Source of the DNA: Parageobacillus caldoxylosilyticus NBRC 107762
Lineage (GTDB): Bacteria > Bacillota > Bacilli > Bacillales > Anoxybacillaceae
Assembly (NCBI RefSeq): GCF_000632715.1
Contig: NZ_BAWO01000013.1
Span: forward strand, 62,001-126,000
Length of the DNA stretch: 64,000 nt
Direction: 5' to 3'
The position numbers and the translations under genes are program-made. Shown in pieces: positions 7,954 through 16,881 of this stretch (positions are counted from its first letter, which is position 1; the number at the start of each line of letters is the position of its first letter). The notes beneath the pieces were generated by a model. That model saw only the letters and a list, made by a program, of their open reading frames with translations. It had not been told where the DNA came from and made no database searches.

Positions 7954-8430
7954 GTGAGTGTATACGATTTTACCGTGAAAACGATTCGCGGCAAAGAACA
8001 GTCATTAGCGGATTATAAAGGGAAAGTATTGCTGATTGTCAATACGGCAAGCAAATGCGGCTTTACCCCGCAATATAAAGAGCTGCAGGAGCTGTATGAG
8101 CAATACCGTGATCGCGGTTTTGTCGTTCTCGGCTTTCCGTGCAATCAATTTGGCCATCAAGAGCCGGGCACGGAAGAAGAGATTGAACAATTTTGCCAAG
8201 TCAATTACGGGGTTACCTTTCCGATGTTTGCCAAAGTCGATGTCAATGGCGAAAACGCCCATCCGCTTTTCCAGTATTTAAAGGAAAAAGCCTCAGGTGT
8301 GCTGGGAACAAAGGTAATTAAATGGAACTTTACGAAGTTTTTGGTTGATCGAAACGGAAATGTGGTCGCCCGTTTTGCTTCGCAGACGCGGCCGAGCGAG
8401 TTAAAAAGCGAAATTGAAAAACTGTTATAA
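7954..8430 (+). CDS. bsaA: Thiol-dependent (glutathione-type) peroxidase
   Basis: 158-residue thioredoxin-fold peroxidase reducing organic or hydrogen peroxides. The peroxidatic cysteine is in [12 protein letters not shown], a cysteine in place of selenocysteine. [13 protein letters not shown] and [12 protein letters not shown] supply the other active-site residues (Gln, Trp, Asn). Bacterial homologues usually take electrons from thioredoxin. GTG start with a GAGGTGA site upstream. It has the position of B. subtilis bsaA, near metA and ypgR. A terminator follows at 8440. Confidence 0.92.
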   Translation: MSVYDFTVKTIRGKEQSLADYKGKVLLIVNTASKCGFTPQYKELQELYEQYRDRGFVVLGFPCNQFGHQEPGTEEEIEQFCQVNYGVTFPMFAKVDVNGENAHPLFQYLKEKASGVLGTKVIKWNFTKFLVDRNGNVVARFASQTRPSELKSEIEKLL

Positions 8431-8439
8431 AAAAGGAGA

Positions 8440-8474
8440 AAAACTGTCTTTCCACTGCGGAAGACGGTTTTTTG
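8440..8474 (+). terminator. Terminator after bsaA
   Basis: AAACTGTCTTTCC pairs with GGAAGACGGTTT (one G-T wobble), followed by a T run. Confidence 0.7.
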
Positions 8475-8631
8475 TCCATAGCGGAAGAAAGCGGAAGCGG
8501 TAAGCGATGGCGATTCGGCACATTTGGAAATAGAAAAGCAGTTATGGTTTTTCCTAGCGGTGCACAAGCGGGATATCACGCTCCGCCCATTCCGCGCCCG
8601 AAGAAACCGAAGCGAGAGTGGGATGATGGTC

Positions 8632-10512
8632 ATGAAAATGTTAACAGTAGAAGGGATTTCGAAAAACTACGGAGAAAAAACGCTGTTTCAGCAATTGTCT
8701 TTTACAGTGAAAGAAGGGGAGCGCATCGGCATCATCGGCGTCAATGGCGCCGGAAAATCGACATTATTGCGCATCATTGCCGGTGTGGACGCGCCGGATG
8801 AAGGAAATATTGCCTATCCAAAAGATTTCACGATCGGCTATTTGCCGCAGCAGCCGGAACTTCGCCCTGATTTGACTGTGCTAGAGCAAGTATTTCAGCG
8901 CGATACGCCGCTGATTCGCCTGTTGCGCGATTATGAGCTGGCGCTCGCTGCGCTCGCCGAGCATCCGCTTGATGAAAAGCGTCAAGCGCGCTTGTATGCC
9001 CTCTCACAGCAAATGGATGCGCAAAATGCGTGGGATGCCAATGCCAACGCCAAAGCGATTTTAACAAAGCTGGGTATTCCAGACATGACGAAGCGAATCG
9101 GCGAGCTTTCCGGCGGACAAAAGCGGCGTGTCGCGCTGGCACAGGCTTTAATTGAAGCGCCCGATCTGCTTGTGCTTGATGAGCCGACGAACCACCTTGA
9201 TGACGAGGCGATTCGCTGGCTCGAGGAATATTTGGTGCGCTATCAAGGGGCGGTATTGTTTGTCACGCACGACCGCTACTTTTTGGACCGCGTCACGAAC
9301 CGCATCTTTGAGCTAGAAGGCGGCAAGCTATATACGTATGTTGGAAATTATGCGGCGTTTTTGGAAGCGAAAGCCCTTCGCGAAGAACAAGAGCGCACTG
9401 CTAGGCAAAAGCAGCGTCAGCTGTACCTTCGTGAGCTCGAATGGGTCAAACGTGGCGCCAAAGCGCGGACGACGAAGCAAAAGGCACGTTTGCAACGGTT
9501 TGCCCAGCTCGAAGCGTCGCTTGCGACGGAAAAAAGCGGACAGCTTGAGATGAAGCTGGGCGGCAGCCGGCTTGGCAAAAAAGTAGTCGAGCTGAAGCGA
9601 ATCAGCCATTCGTTCGGCGGCAAGCCGCTTTTTCATTCCTTTGACCTGCTTGTCAAACCGGGTGACCGCATTGGCATTGTCGGGCCGAACGGCAGCGGCA
9701 AATCGACTTTGCTCAACATCATCGCCGGTCGGCTGCGGCCGAAGGAAGGAGAAGTGGAAATTGGCCCGACCGTGAAAATCGCTTATTATACACAAGAACA
9801 GGTGGAAATGGACGAACAAAAACGGGTCATCGAATATATTCGCGAAGCGGGCGAGGCAATACGCACCGTCGATGGAGAGACGATCTCCGCCGCGCAGTTG
9901 CTCGAGCAGTTTTTGTTTCCGATGCATATGCATGGAACGCTGATTCGCAAGCTGTCCGGCGGGGAAAAGCGCCGCTTATATTTGTTGCGCTTGTTGATGA
10001 GCGGGCCAAACGTGCTATTGCTCGATGAGCCGACAAACGATTTGGATACGCAAACGTTAACGGTTCTTGAAGATTATTTGCAGTCGTTTCCAGGTGTGGT
10101 GATAACCGTTTCCCACGACCGCTACTTTTTAGATAAAGTCGCCGAACAGCTTTTGATTTTAGATGGGAACGGCAACATCCGTACGTATATCGGCGAATAT
10201 TCCGAATACTTGGAGGAACAGCGGCGACTGCCGCCAAAACGAGAAAAGCAAGCCGCAAAAGAAACGAAGCTGACAAGAAAACAGACGAAGCGCCGGCTGA
10301 CGTACAAAGAACAAAAAGAATGGGAAGAAATTGAAACCAATATAGCCAAACTGGAAGAAGAATTGCAGCGGGTGGCCAAAGAAATGGAAACCTGTGCGAG
10401 CGACTATGAAAAAGTTCAGCAGCTTGCCGAGCAATACGAAACGCTTTCTGACGAGCTTGATGCGCTGTTAGAGCGGTGGGCCGAGCTGTCGGAGCTTATC
10501 GAGTCGTCATAA
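8632..10512 (+). CDS. yfmR: ABC-F family ATPase (Uup/YfmR type)
   Basis: Soluble tandem-ATPase ABC-F protein acting on ribosomes. Homologues of the Uup/YfmR branch relieve stalling or assist EF-P-type functions. Domain 1 has GVNGAGKST, LSGGQKRR and LLVLDEPTNHLD; domain 2 has GPNGSGKST, LSGGEKRR and VLLLDEPTNDLD. Between them lies the P-site-tRNA-interaction linker (EEQERTARQKQRQLYLRELE and the basic GAKARTTKQKARL). The last 90 residues form the coiled coil typical of Uup and YfmR. I use the ATG at 8632 (MKMLTVEGISKNYG, 626 aa). Earlier in-frame codons run into non-homologous sequence; 8638 is also possible. The YfmR assignment is by length and C-terminal domain. Confidence 0.88.
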   Translation: MKMLTVEGISKNYGEKTLFQQLSFTVKEGERIGIIGVNGAGKSTLLRIIAGVDAPDEGNIAYPKDFTIGYLPQQPELRPDLTVLEQVFQRDTPLIRLLRDYELALAALAEHPLDEKRQARLYALSQQMDAQNAWDANANAKAILTKLGIPDMTKRIGELSGGQKRRVALAQALIEAPDLLVLDEPTNHLDDEAIRWLEEYLVRYQGAVLFVTHDRYFLDRVTNRIFELEGGKLYTYVGNYAAFLEAKALREEQERTARQKQRQLYLRELEWVKRGAKARTTKQKARLQRFAQLEASLATEKSGQLEMKLGGSRLGKKVVELKRISHSFGGKPLFHSFDLLVKPGDRIGIVGPNGSGKSTLLNIIAGRLRPKEGEVEIGPTVKIAYYTQEQVEMDEQKRVIEYIREAGEAIRTVDGETISAAQLLEQFLFPMHMHGTLIRKLSGGEKRRLYLLRLLMSGPNVLLLDEPTNDLDTQTLTVLEDYLQSFPGVVITVSHDRYFLDKVAEQLLILDGNGNIRTYIGEYSEYLEEQRRLPPKREKQAAKETKLTRKQTKRRLTYKEQKEWEEIETNIAKLEEELQRVAKEMETCASDYEKVQQLAEQYETLSDELDALLERWAELSELIESS

Positions 10513-10530
10513 GCAAAGGAGGAAATAGAA

Positions 10531-11664
10531 ATGAAAATTAAATCGATTGAACCGACGCCAAGTCCGAATACGATGAAAGTGCTCTTAGATGAGGAGCTGC
10601 CGTTTGGCACGAGCCATAACTATAAGCCGGACAATGTCGATACGGCGCCGCCTCTGATCCAAGAGCTGATGAAAATCGAAGGCGTTAAAGGGATTTACCA
10701 TGTCGCTGACTTTTTGGCGATTGAGCGCAATCCCAAATACGATTGGAAAGGAATTTTGACAAAAGTTCGTGAAGTGTTCGGTGAAGATGTAGAAAGCGAG
10801 CAAGAGACGGCTAAAAAGCCAAACGAACATTTTGGCGAAGTAAAAGTATATGTGCAAATGCTTTACGGGCTGCCAATGCAGGTGAAATTGACGGACGGAG
10901 AGCGCGAGCACCGCGTCGGACTGCCGAAGCCGTTTGTCGATGCGGTGCTTGAAGCGCAAAAATATGCGGGTAATGTGGTGCTCGAGCGGAAGTGGGTGGA
11001 AAGAGGAGTTCGCTACGGCACGTTCGAAGAAATTGGAAACGAAATTGTTGAAGAGCTTTCCGCCGCCTATCCGCCGGAGCGGTTAGAGCGGATCGTGCAA
11101 ATGTTCCGCCGCGGCGAGCAAGAAAAAACAGCGCAAAAACGACCGAACATGAAAGTAACGAAAGAAATGCTCGATGATCCGGATTGGCGGAAACGGTATG
11201 CGGCGCTAGAACAAATGGCAGAGCCGACAGAAGACGATATTCCGGTGCTGGCGAAAGCGCTGAAAGACGAAAAGGTGGCGATTCGCCGCTTGGCGACCGC
11301 GTATTTAGGAATGATCGGCGGCAAAAAAGTGTTGCCGTATTTGTATGAAGCGCTAAAAGATAAGTCGGTGTCCGTCCGCCGCACCGCGGGCGACTGTTTG
11401 TCTGATATCGGCGATCCGGAAGCGATTCCGGTGATGATAGAGGCACTGAAAGATCCAAGCAAGCTCGTTCGCTGGCGCGCTGCCATGTTTTTATATGAAG
11501 TCGGTGATGAATCGGCATTGCCGGCGTTAAAAGCGGCGGAAAACGATCCAGAATTTGAAGTAAGCATGCAAGTGAAAATGGCAATTGAGCGCATTGAAGG
11601 CGGCGAGGAAGCGAAAGGATCGGTTTGGAAACAGATGACGGAAAGCAGAAGAAAGGGCCAATAG
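10531..11664 (+). CDS. ypgR: CvfC/YpgR family protein: NFU-like N-domain plus HEAT repeats
   Basis: 377 residues, the same length as B. subtilis YpgR. Residues 1-90 (IKSIEPTPSPNTMKVLLDEE ... GVKGIYHVADFLAI) form a domain like the NifU/Nfu N-terminal scaffold. Residues 220-360 contain HEAT-type repeats such as DEKVAIRRLATAYLGMIGG, DKSVSVRRTAGDCLSDIGD and DPSKLVRWRAAMFLYEVGD. Staphylococcal homologues are called conserved virulence factor C; the biochemical role is unknown. The NFU-like domain lacks an obvious CxxC cluster ligand. AAAGGAGG ribosome site, 18 bases after the ABC-F stop, so probably co-transcribed with it. Confidence 0.85.
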   Translation: MKIKSIEPTPSPNTMKVLLDEELPFGTSHNYKPDNVDTAPPLIQELMKIEGVKGIYHVADFLAIERNPKYDWKGILTKVREVFGEDVESEQETAKKPNEHFGEVKVYVQMLYGLPMQVKLTDGEREHRVGLPKPFVDAVLEAQKYAGNVVLERKWVERGVRYGTFEEIGNEIVEELSAAYPPERLERIVQMFRRGEQEKTAQKRPNMKVTKEMLDDPDWRKRYAALEQMAEPTEDDIPVLAKALKDEKVAIRRLATAYLGMIGGKKVLPYLYEALKDKSVSVRRTAGDCLSDIGDPEAIPVMIEALKDPSKLVRWRAAMFLYEVGDESALPALKAAENDPEFEVSMQVKMAIERIEGGEEAKGSVWKQMTESRRKGQ

Positions 11665-11865
11665 TAAAACATGATAAAAATCGAAAAGGCTCGCTGCATA
11701 CGATAACACCTTTTCTTTTTACGTCTTTGTCTATGGCAAAAATTTTATGTGAAATGTTTGCACTATTCATAACGTAATTACGTTCGTTTTAGTTATTTTG
11801 ATTGATTTTTTAGGAACAAAATAGTATTCTGATGACAGCGAAAATGGTTTGGAGGGATTGTTGTT

Positions 11866-12303
11866 ATGTCGATGGCTTACGAAGAATATATGCGCCAGCT
11901 TGTGCAGCCGATGCGCGACGAATTAGTGAACGCCGGATTCCGCGAACTGCGCACAAGTGAAGAAGTGGAACAATTTATGGAAAATGTCGAAGGCACAACC
12001 TTTGTCGTTGTGAACTCCGTTTGCGGATGTGCAGCAGGATTAGCGCGCCCAGCGGCAACGCAGGCGGTATTGCGCAGCGAGAAAAAACCGGATCATTTAG
12101 TGACGGTCTTTGCCGGCCAGGATAAAGAAGCGACGGCGAAAATGCGCGAATATTTTGTTGGCTACGCCCCTTCATCTCCGTCAATGGCGCTGTTAAAAGG
12201 AAAAGAAGTCGTCCACTTTATCCCGCGCGAAGAAATTGAATTTCAATCAATGGAAACTGTAATGGAAAACATTATGAATGCGTTTGAAAAGTATTGCGAT
12301 TAA
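11866..12303 (+). CDS. brxA: Bacilliredoxin BrxA/BrxB family
   Basis: 145-residue thioredoxin-like protein with the CGC active site in VVNSVCGCAAGLARPAA, the signature of DUF1094 bacilliredoxins that remove bacillithiol from mixed disulfides. Position after ypgR matches B. subtilis YphP. GGAGGG ribosome site before ATG 11866; an alternative ATG follows at 11872. It stands alone between its own promoter region and a strong terminator. Confidence 0.93.
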   Translation: MSMAYEEYMRQLVQPMRDELVNAGFRELRTSEEVEQFMENVEGTTFVVVNSVCGCAAGLARPAATQAVLRSEKKPDHLVTVFAGQDKEATAKMREYFVGYAPSSPSMALLKGKEVVHFIPREEIEFQSMETVMENIMNAFEKYCD

Positions 12304-12328
12304 GGATGCTATCTAGCATCCTTTTTTT
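12303..12328 (+). terminator. Terminator after brxA
   Basis: GGATGCTA/TAGCATCC stem with a tight loop, followed by seven T, starting directly at the stop codon. Confidence 0.9.
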
Positions 12329-12405
12329 CATATAGATGATGGTAGATTTCGAAAGGGAATAGAAACAGGGAGGAAAGGGAACGTTAAAAGCGGAGGTGAC
12401 GTAAG

Positions 12406-12537
12406 GTGGCAAAGCGGAAAAAAGATCCGTCGAAAACCGGGGTTAGTGCGCCAAACGTGAAAGGACAAGGAACAACGCAAACGGAAACTGGAGCGTATGA
12501 GCTCGATTCCGCCCGCAAAAAGACAAAAATTGATTAA
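12406..12537 (+). CDS. Small hydrophilic protein, 43 aa, unknown
   Basis: GTG start with an ideal CGGAGGTGA site 6 bases upstream. The product begins MAKRKKDPSKTGVSAPNVKG and is rich in K, T, G and Q with no hydrophobic part. The composition resembles minor spore proteins, but the family is not recognised. It ends at a perfect bidirectional terminator shared with the convergent 24-aa membrane peptide. Confidence 0.6.
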   Translation: MAKRKKDPSKTGVSAPNVKGQGTTQTETGAYELDSARKKTKID

Positions 12538-12542
12538 CAACA

Positions 12543-12574
12543 GAAAAACTCGCAGCCATCCTGCGAGTTTTTCT
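12543..12574. terminator. Bidirectional terminator
   Basis: AAAAACTCGCAG / CTGCGAGTTTTT with a CCATC loop. T runs lie on both sides between two convergent small genes. Confidence 0.88.
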
Positions 12575-12648
12575 TATGCGTTGGCAATACAGCTGTAGAT
12601 AAAATACAAAAGCGTAATAATGCTTGCAGCAAAAAAGACCGTATTCAT
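12574..12648 (-). CDS. Single-helix membrane peptide, 24 aa
   Basis: Reads MNTVFFAASIITLLYFIYSC then IANA and stops: one hydrophobic helix filling the whole peptide. A GGGAG purine tract lies about 8 bases before the ATG and a strong terminator directly follows. The layout supports a real small membrane protein of unknown role. Confidence 0.5.
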   Translation of the reverse strand: MNTVFFAASIITLLYFIYSCIANA

Positions 12649-12784
12649 ATGATGTCTCCCGCCCTTCCCTCTATGTTTCTTTCCATAAAGTATGATACAC
12701 TATTCATATACTCATAGTATATACCATTTCAAACAGAAAAAGAAAGCGGTTTTCCGCGACGCAAGTTGGGGGAGAGATCGGAAC

Positions 12785-13948
12785 ATGAAACTAGCTATGC
12801 GAATGAATGCTTTTTCTGCGTCTATTTTTGCCGAATTATCAGCATATAAACAGCAAAAACGCAGCGAAAACGACGACTTGATTGACTTAAGCATCGGCAG
12901 CCCTGATTTGCCGCCGCCGCCGTTTGTCATGGAATCGCTTAGCCGCTATGCCAACGATCCACAAGCGTACGGCTATACCTTAAAAGGAACAAGTGAATTT
13001 CATGAAGCGGTGGCATATTATTATCAAACTTCACACGGTGTCACGCTTTATCCGGAAACGGAAATTACGTATACAATCGGTTCGCAAGATGGGCTTGTTC
13101 ATTTGCCGATGGCGTTTGCCGATCCGGGGGATATCATCCTCGTTCCGGATCCCGGCTATCCGGCGTATGTAGCAGGAATTGCGATGGCGGAAGCGGTTCC
13201 GTATTTCATGCCGCTTCGCAAGGAGAATAATTTCTTGCCAAATTTGCGGGAAATTCCGCACGAGATTGCGGAAAAAGCGGTGATGATGTTTATCAATTTT
13301 CCAGGCAATCCCGTTCCCGCACTGGCGACGGAAGCGTTTTTCCGCGAAGTGGTGGAGTTTGCTAAACGATATAACATTATTGTTGTTTCCGATTTTGCCT
13401 ATAGCGAACTGTATTATGACGGTCAAAAGCCGATCAGCTTTTTATCAGTGCCTGGAGCAAAAGAAGTCGGCATTGAAATCAATTCATTATCGAAAAGCTA
13501 CAATATGGCCGGCTGCCGCATCGGCTATATTTGCGGAAATGAAGAAATCATCCGCGTGTTTAGCAATTTTAAATCGAATTTGGATTACGGCATTTTTTTG
13601 CCGATTCAGAAGGCTGCGGTGATGGCATTAACAAAAGGAGCTTCTTTTTGTGAACAAAGCCGAGCTGTGTATCAGGCGCGCCGCGACTGCTTTATAGATG
13701 GTCTCGCTTCCATCGGCTGGCATGTCGATCGACCGAAAGCAGGGATGTTTGTTTGGGCGGAAATTCCAGAGGGATGGACATCGCTTGATTTTGCGTATGC
13801 GTTAATCGACCGCGCCGGTGTGGTCGTCACGCCTGGCCATGCGTTTGGACCAAGCGGAGAAGGCTATGTGCGCATCGCTCTTGTGCAAGAAGAAGACAAG
13901 CTGCTGCGGGCGGTAGAAAAGCTGAAGCAGAGCGGGATTTTTCACTAA
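12785..13948 (+). CDS. PLP-dependent aminotransferase, class I/II
   Basis: 387-residue fold-type I aminotransferase of the LL-diaminopimelate/alanine/aspartate group. The PLP lysine is in NSLSKSYNMAGCRIGY. FINFPGNPVPALA is close to the NPxNPTG motif, and VVSDFAYSELYYDG holds the cofactor-binding Asp and Tyr. The amino acid substrate cannot be read from sequence. I use the ATG at 12785 with GGGGGAGAG upstream; a longer frame from 12692 lacks a ribosome site. It is followed 16 bases later by ypjP. Confidence 0.85.
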   Translation: MKLAMRMNAFSASIFAELSAYKQQKRSENDDLIDLSIGSPDLPPPPFVMESLSRYANDPQAYGYTLKGTSEFHEAVAYYYQTSHGVTLYPETEITYTIGSQDGLVHLPMAFADPGDIILVPDPGYPAYVAGIAMAEAVPYFMPLRKENNFLPNLREIPHEIAEKAVMMFINFPGNPVPALATEAFFREVVEFAKRYNIIVVSDFAYSELYYDGQKPISFLSVPGAKEVGIEINSLSKSYNMAGCRIGYICGNEEIIRVFSNFKSNLDYGIFLPIQKAAVMALTKGASFCEQSRAVYQARRDCFIDGLASIGWHVDRPKAGMFVWAEIPEGWTSLDFAYALIDRAGVVVTPGHAFGPSGEGYVRIALVQEEDKLLRAVEKLKQSGIFH

Positions 13949-13964
13949 AGAGAGGTGAAGAGGC

Positions 13965-14576
13965 GTGAAGCTACCAAAATGGCTGCGTAAAACGCTCGTT
14001 GTCGCGATCACCGCCTGTACGTTTGGTCTCGTTACCCCGCCGTCTTCCTTAATGGCGGCGGACGAACCGACTACGGATGATGCCCGGTCTTCTGATTGGC
14101 CACAAGGTGATCGCGGCCCACAAACCGCGTCCGTTGCGGCTGAATCGGCAGCGCAAGCTCTGCCCGTTACCCGTCAGCAATTTATCGAGCAGACGATGGA
14201 GAAAGCCGCTCGGCAATCGTACGAAAAGTTCGGGCGCAAAATCGCCCCCGTTATTGAAGACGAGTTTCGCGATGTGATTTTGCCGCGCATCGAGGAAGTG
14301 ATTGCGTCGCTTGCCGAGCAATATCCGGAAGAACAGCTGCAGTATTTGGCGGTGACGGAAAACCCATCAGGCGGGATGGGGGAACGCATTTTTCATATTT
14401 ACCGCGTTGATAACGGGGAGGATATTATCCGTTTCCATGTCAGACGCGAACACCCGCCGCAAGATGGGTATTGGTTTCAGTTTCATTACCATACGTACCA
14501 TGACGGTTTCCAAGCCCATTATGAACTGGGAAAAATTTATTGGGATAAAAATACGCCGCCGCAATGGCGGACATGA
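13965..14576 (+). CDS. ypjP: YpjP-family secreted or membrane-anchored protein
   Basis: 203 residues. The N-terminus (MKLPKWLRKTLVVAITACTF) is a basic stretch plus hydrophobic segment ending near SSLMA, a Sec signal or anchor. The body matches YpjP: SYEKFGRKIAPVIEDEF, FHVRREHPPQDGYWF and a C-terminal GKIYWDKNTPPQW. Function unknown. In B. subtilis ypjP also neighbours the thymidylate synthase/dfrA genes. GAGGTGA site before the GTG start. Confidence 0.85.
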   Translation: MKLPKWLRKTLVVAITACTFGLVTPPSSLMAADEPTTDDARSSDWPQGDRGPQTASVAAESAAQALPVTRQQFIEQTMEKAARQSYEKFGRKIAPVIEDEFRDVILPRIEEVIASLAEQYPEEQLQYLAVTENPSGGMGERIFHIYRVDNGEDIIRFHVRREHPPQDGYWFQFHYHTYHDGFQAHYELGKIYWDKNTPPQWRT

Positions 14577-14625
14577 TCGGTTTTATGAACGTTTCTCGGT
14601 GATCCCGCTTCCTTATTTTACGCAT

Positions 14626-14653
14626 TTGTCCCTGTTTTTGTATGTGTTATAAT
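14626..14653 (+). promoter_or_regulatory. Sigma-A-type promoter of the ATLF-like gene
   Basis: TTGTCC at 14626-14631 and a perfect TATAAT at 14648-14653 with a 16-base spacer. The gene starts 56 bases downstream. Confidence 0.6.
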
Positions 14654-14708
14654 TTTAATAGAAAAAGAGATTTTCATATTTGTAGTAAAAGAAGCGGGGG
14701 AAAGGTTC

Positions 14709-15416
14709 ATGAAACGGGTTCTTTTTTGGATCATAACGGTGCTGGCAATCGTTCCGCTTCTTTCACTTTCCCCTTATCCTGCCGCACACGGCGTTTTGCT
14801 TGATGACAGCAATATGGGCATAAAACATACAATGCCGTACGATATATTAAGAAAAATGGTCATTGTTCCGGAAACGAATTTTTCCCATAAAGAGGCGAAA
14901 ACAATGATTGATACGCTGGCCCATATCGACCCATCCATATTGCAAAAAGCGGCAGATCATCATATTTACATTCAGCTGTTGAACGGGAAGATTACCGATG
15001 AACCGTCGGCGAGATATTTACGCGGGAAAACGCCGCGCGGATATTTGTCCTCTTCGGCAACATGGGATGATGTTCCAGGGCTTGGCGGCTCGCATTTAGT
15101 GCTCGTTAGAATCGGTCACAGCGAGAAGGGAAAAGGGCACGGCTCGGTCAATTTGGAACTGCACGAGTTCGCTCATTCCATCGATTATATCGTGTTTAAT
15201 CATATTCACGAGACTGCGGCTTTCCGTTCGATTTGGCAGGAAGAAGCAGCAAAACTGTTTCCGCATCATTATTATTTTCTTATGTATCCGGAAGAATATT
15301 TTGCTGAATCGTTTGCGTATTATTACTATAATGATGAGACACGCAGGCATTTGCAAATTGTCGCTCCCAAAACGTATCAGTTCATCCGCCATTTGGCCGA
15401 AAGAGCTCGTTTATGA
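14709..15416 (+). CDS. Secreted ATLF-like (anthrax lethal-factor-type) zinc metallopeptidase
   Basis: 235 residues with a signal peptide (MKRVLFWIITVLAIVPLLSL ... AAHG) and a single catalytic domain. LELHEFAHSIDY contains the HExxH zinc motif, and MYPEEYFAESFAYYYY supplies the downstream glutamate and tyrosine, as in the lethal-factor C-terminal domain and Pro-Pro endopeptidases (M34 type). Here the domain stands alone without toxin translocation parts, so a role in the cell envelope or spore coat is more likely than a toxin. Own promoter upstream and terminator at the stop. Confidence 0.8.
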   Translation: MKRVLFWIITVLAIVPLLSLSPYPAAHGVLLDDSNMGIKHTMPYDILRKMVIVPETNFSHKEAKTMIDTLAHIDPSILQKAADHHIYIQLLNGKITDEPSARYLRGKTPRGYLSSSATWDDVPGLGGSHLVLVRIGHSEKGKGHGSVNLELHEFAHSIDYIVFNHIHETAAFRSIWQEEAAKLFPHHYYFLMYPEEYFAESFAYYYYNDETRRHLQIVAPKTYQFIRHLAERARL

Positions 15417-15427
15417 GCTCTTTTTTC
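15400..15427 (+). terminator. Terminator overlapping the metallopeptidase stop
   Basis: AAGAGCTC/GAGCTCTT stem then six T; the first arm lies in the last codons. Confidence 0.85.
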
Positions 15428-15478
15428 TGTTTCTGAATGAGACTCCTTTATGTTATGATAGAGCGTGAGGTGAGAACA

Positions 15479-16273
15479 TTGCGTCAATACTTACAATTGC
15501 TAGAAGATATTTTAGAAAACGGGGTAGAAAAAGACGACCGTACTGGGGTCGGGACGTTATCTGTGTTCGGCCGTCAGCTGCGTTTTCATTTGCAAGAGGG
15601 CTTTCCGCTGCTAACAACTAAGAAGCTACATATCCGCTCGATTATTTACGAATTATTATGGTTTTTAAAAGGCGATACGAACGTTCGTTATTTGCAGGAA
15701 AACGGCGTGACCATCTGGGATGAGTGGGCTGACGAAAACGGGGATCTAGGTCCGATTTACGGAGCGCAGTGGCGGTCGTGGAAAGGGGCCGACGGCAAAA
15801 CGGTGGATCAAATCAGCTGGGTCATTGAAGAAATAAAACGAAATCCGAATTCCCGACGCTTATTAGTAAGCGCCTGGAATGTGGCGGAGCTGGACGAGAT
15901 GAAGCTTCCGCCTTGCCATTACGCGTTTCAATTTTATGTCGCCGACGGCAAGCTTTCCTGCATGTGGCAGCAGCGTTCCGTGGATACGTTTTTAGGCTTG
16001 CCGTTTAACATTGCCAGCTATGCGTTGTTGACGCATATGATCGCCCAGCAGTGCGATTTGGACGTCGGCGAATTGATTTTTAGCGGCGGCGATGTACATT
16101 TGTATAAAAATCATATGGAACAAGCGAAACTGCAGCTGACAAGAGAGCCGCGCCCGCTTCCGAAGCTGGTGATCAAGCGGAAGCCGGCATCGATTTTTGA
16201 ATACGAATTTGACGATTTTGAAATTGTCGACTATGATCCTCATCCGCATATTAAAGCGCCGGTTGCAGTATAA
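15479..16273 (+). CDS. thyA: Thymidylate synthase
   Basis: Converts dUMP to dTMP using methylene-tetrahydrofolate. 264 residues, the ThyA/ThyB length. The catalytic cysteine is in [12 protein letters not shown], with [12 protein letters not shown] at the N-terminus and SWNV-type, HLYKNH and [12 protein letters not shown] blocks at the expected places. I choose TTG 15479 ([12 protein letters not shown]) because GAGGTGAG lies just upstream; the longer frame is unlikely. dfrA follows 12 bases later, coupling dTMP production to dihydrofolate recycling. Confidence 0.96.
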   Translation: MRQYLQLLEDILENGVEKDDRTGVGTLSVFGRQLRFHLQEGFPLLTTKKLHIRSIIYELLWFLKGDTNVRYLQENGVTIWDEWADENGDLGPIYGAQWRSWKGADGKTVDQISWVIEEIKRNPNSRRLLVSAWNVAELDEMKLPPCHYAFQFYVADGKLSCMWQQRSVDTFLGLPFNIASYALLTHMIAQQCDLDVGELIFSGGDVHLYKNHMEQAKLQLTREPRPLPKLVIKRKPASIFEYEFDDFEIVDYDPHPHIKAPVAV

Positions 16274-16285
16274 AGGAGAGATACG

Positions 16286-16774
16286 ATGATTTCGCACATT
16301 GTCGCCATGGATCAAAACCGCGTCATCGGCAAAGACAACCGCCTGCCATGGCATTTGCCGGCCGATTTAGCTTATTTTAAAAAAGTAACGATGGGTCACG
16401 CCATTGTGATGGGGCGTAAAACATTTGAATCGATTGGCCGGCCGCTTCCCGGCAGAGAAAATGTCATTGTCACTCGCAATCGTTCGTTTCAACCGGAAGG
16501 ATGCAAAGTGTTGCACTCGATCGAGGAAGTGAAGCAGTTTGCCGCAAAATGCGATGATGAAGTGTTTGTCATCGGCGGCGCGGAGCTGTTTCGGGCGACG
16601 CTGCCGGTTGCCGACCGTCTTTACATTACGAAAATTGAGGCGAGTTTTCCGGGTGATACGTTTTATCCGGCTTTCAATGAGTCAGAGTGGCAGCTCGTTT
16701 CCTATACGAAAGGAATAAAAGATGAAAAAAATCCATATGATTATGCGTTTATCATTTATGAACGCAAACATTAA
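16286..16774 (+). CDS. dfrA: Dihydrofolate reductase
   Basis: 162 residues, NADPH-dependent. MISHIVAMDQNRVIGKDNRLPWHLPADL contains the Met20-loop region and the catalytic acidic residue; GRKTFESIGRPLPGR and FVIGGAELF (NADPH binding) follow. It forms an operon with thyA (AAAGGAGAG site) and is closed by a hairpin at 16773. Confidence 0.96.
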   Translation: MISHIVAMDQNRVIGKDNRLPWHLPADLAYFKKVTMGHAIVMGRKTFESIGRPLPGRENVIVTRNRSFQPEGCKVLHSIEEVKQFAAKCDDEVFVIGGAELFRATLPVADRLYITKIEASFPGDTFYPAFNESEWQLVSYTKGIKDEKNPYDYAFIIYERKH

Positions 16775-16806
16775 CGTGTTTCGCCGTTTGGCGGGACACG
16801 TTTTTC
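16773..16806 (+). terminator. Terminator after dfrA
   Basis: CGTGTT-CGCC/GGCG-GACACG imperfect hairpin followed by TTTTTCTT. Confidence 0.75.
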
Positions 16807-16881
16807 TTTATGACCGAATAGAAGCAGCGCAAAAAAGGAACGATAACAGTAGTAAACAATGAGTGGAAATGGAGGAATACG

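Noticed and set aside
8828..9142. Long open frames antisense to the ABC-F gene (also 9328-9933 and 9827-10276)
   Set aside because: They are shadow frames of a clearly coding gene on the plus strand; their products are rich in R, H and S with no motifs or ribosome sites.
10811..11770. 319-codon frame antisense to ypgR
   Set aside because: It lies entirely under a conserved HEAT-repeat gene and reads as low-complexity A/R/S/P. No ribosome site.
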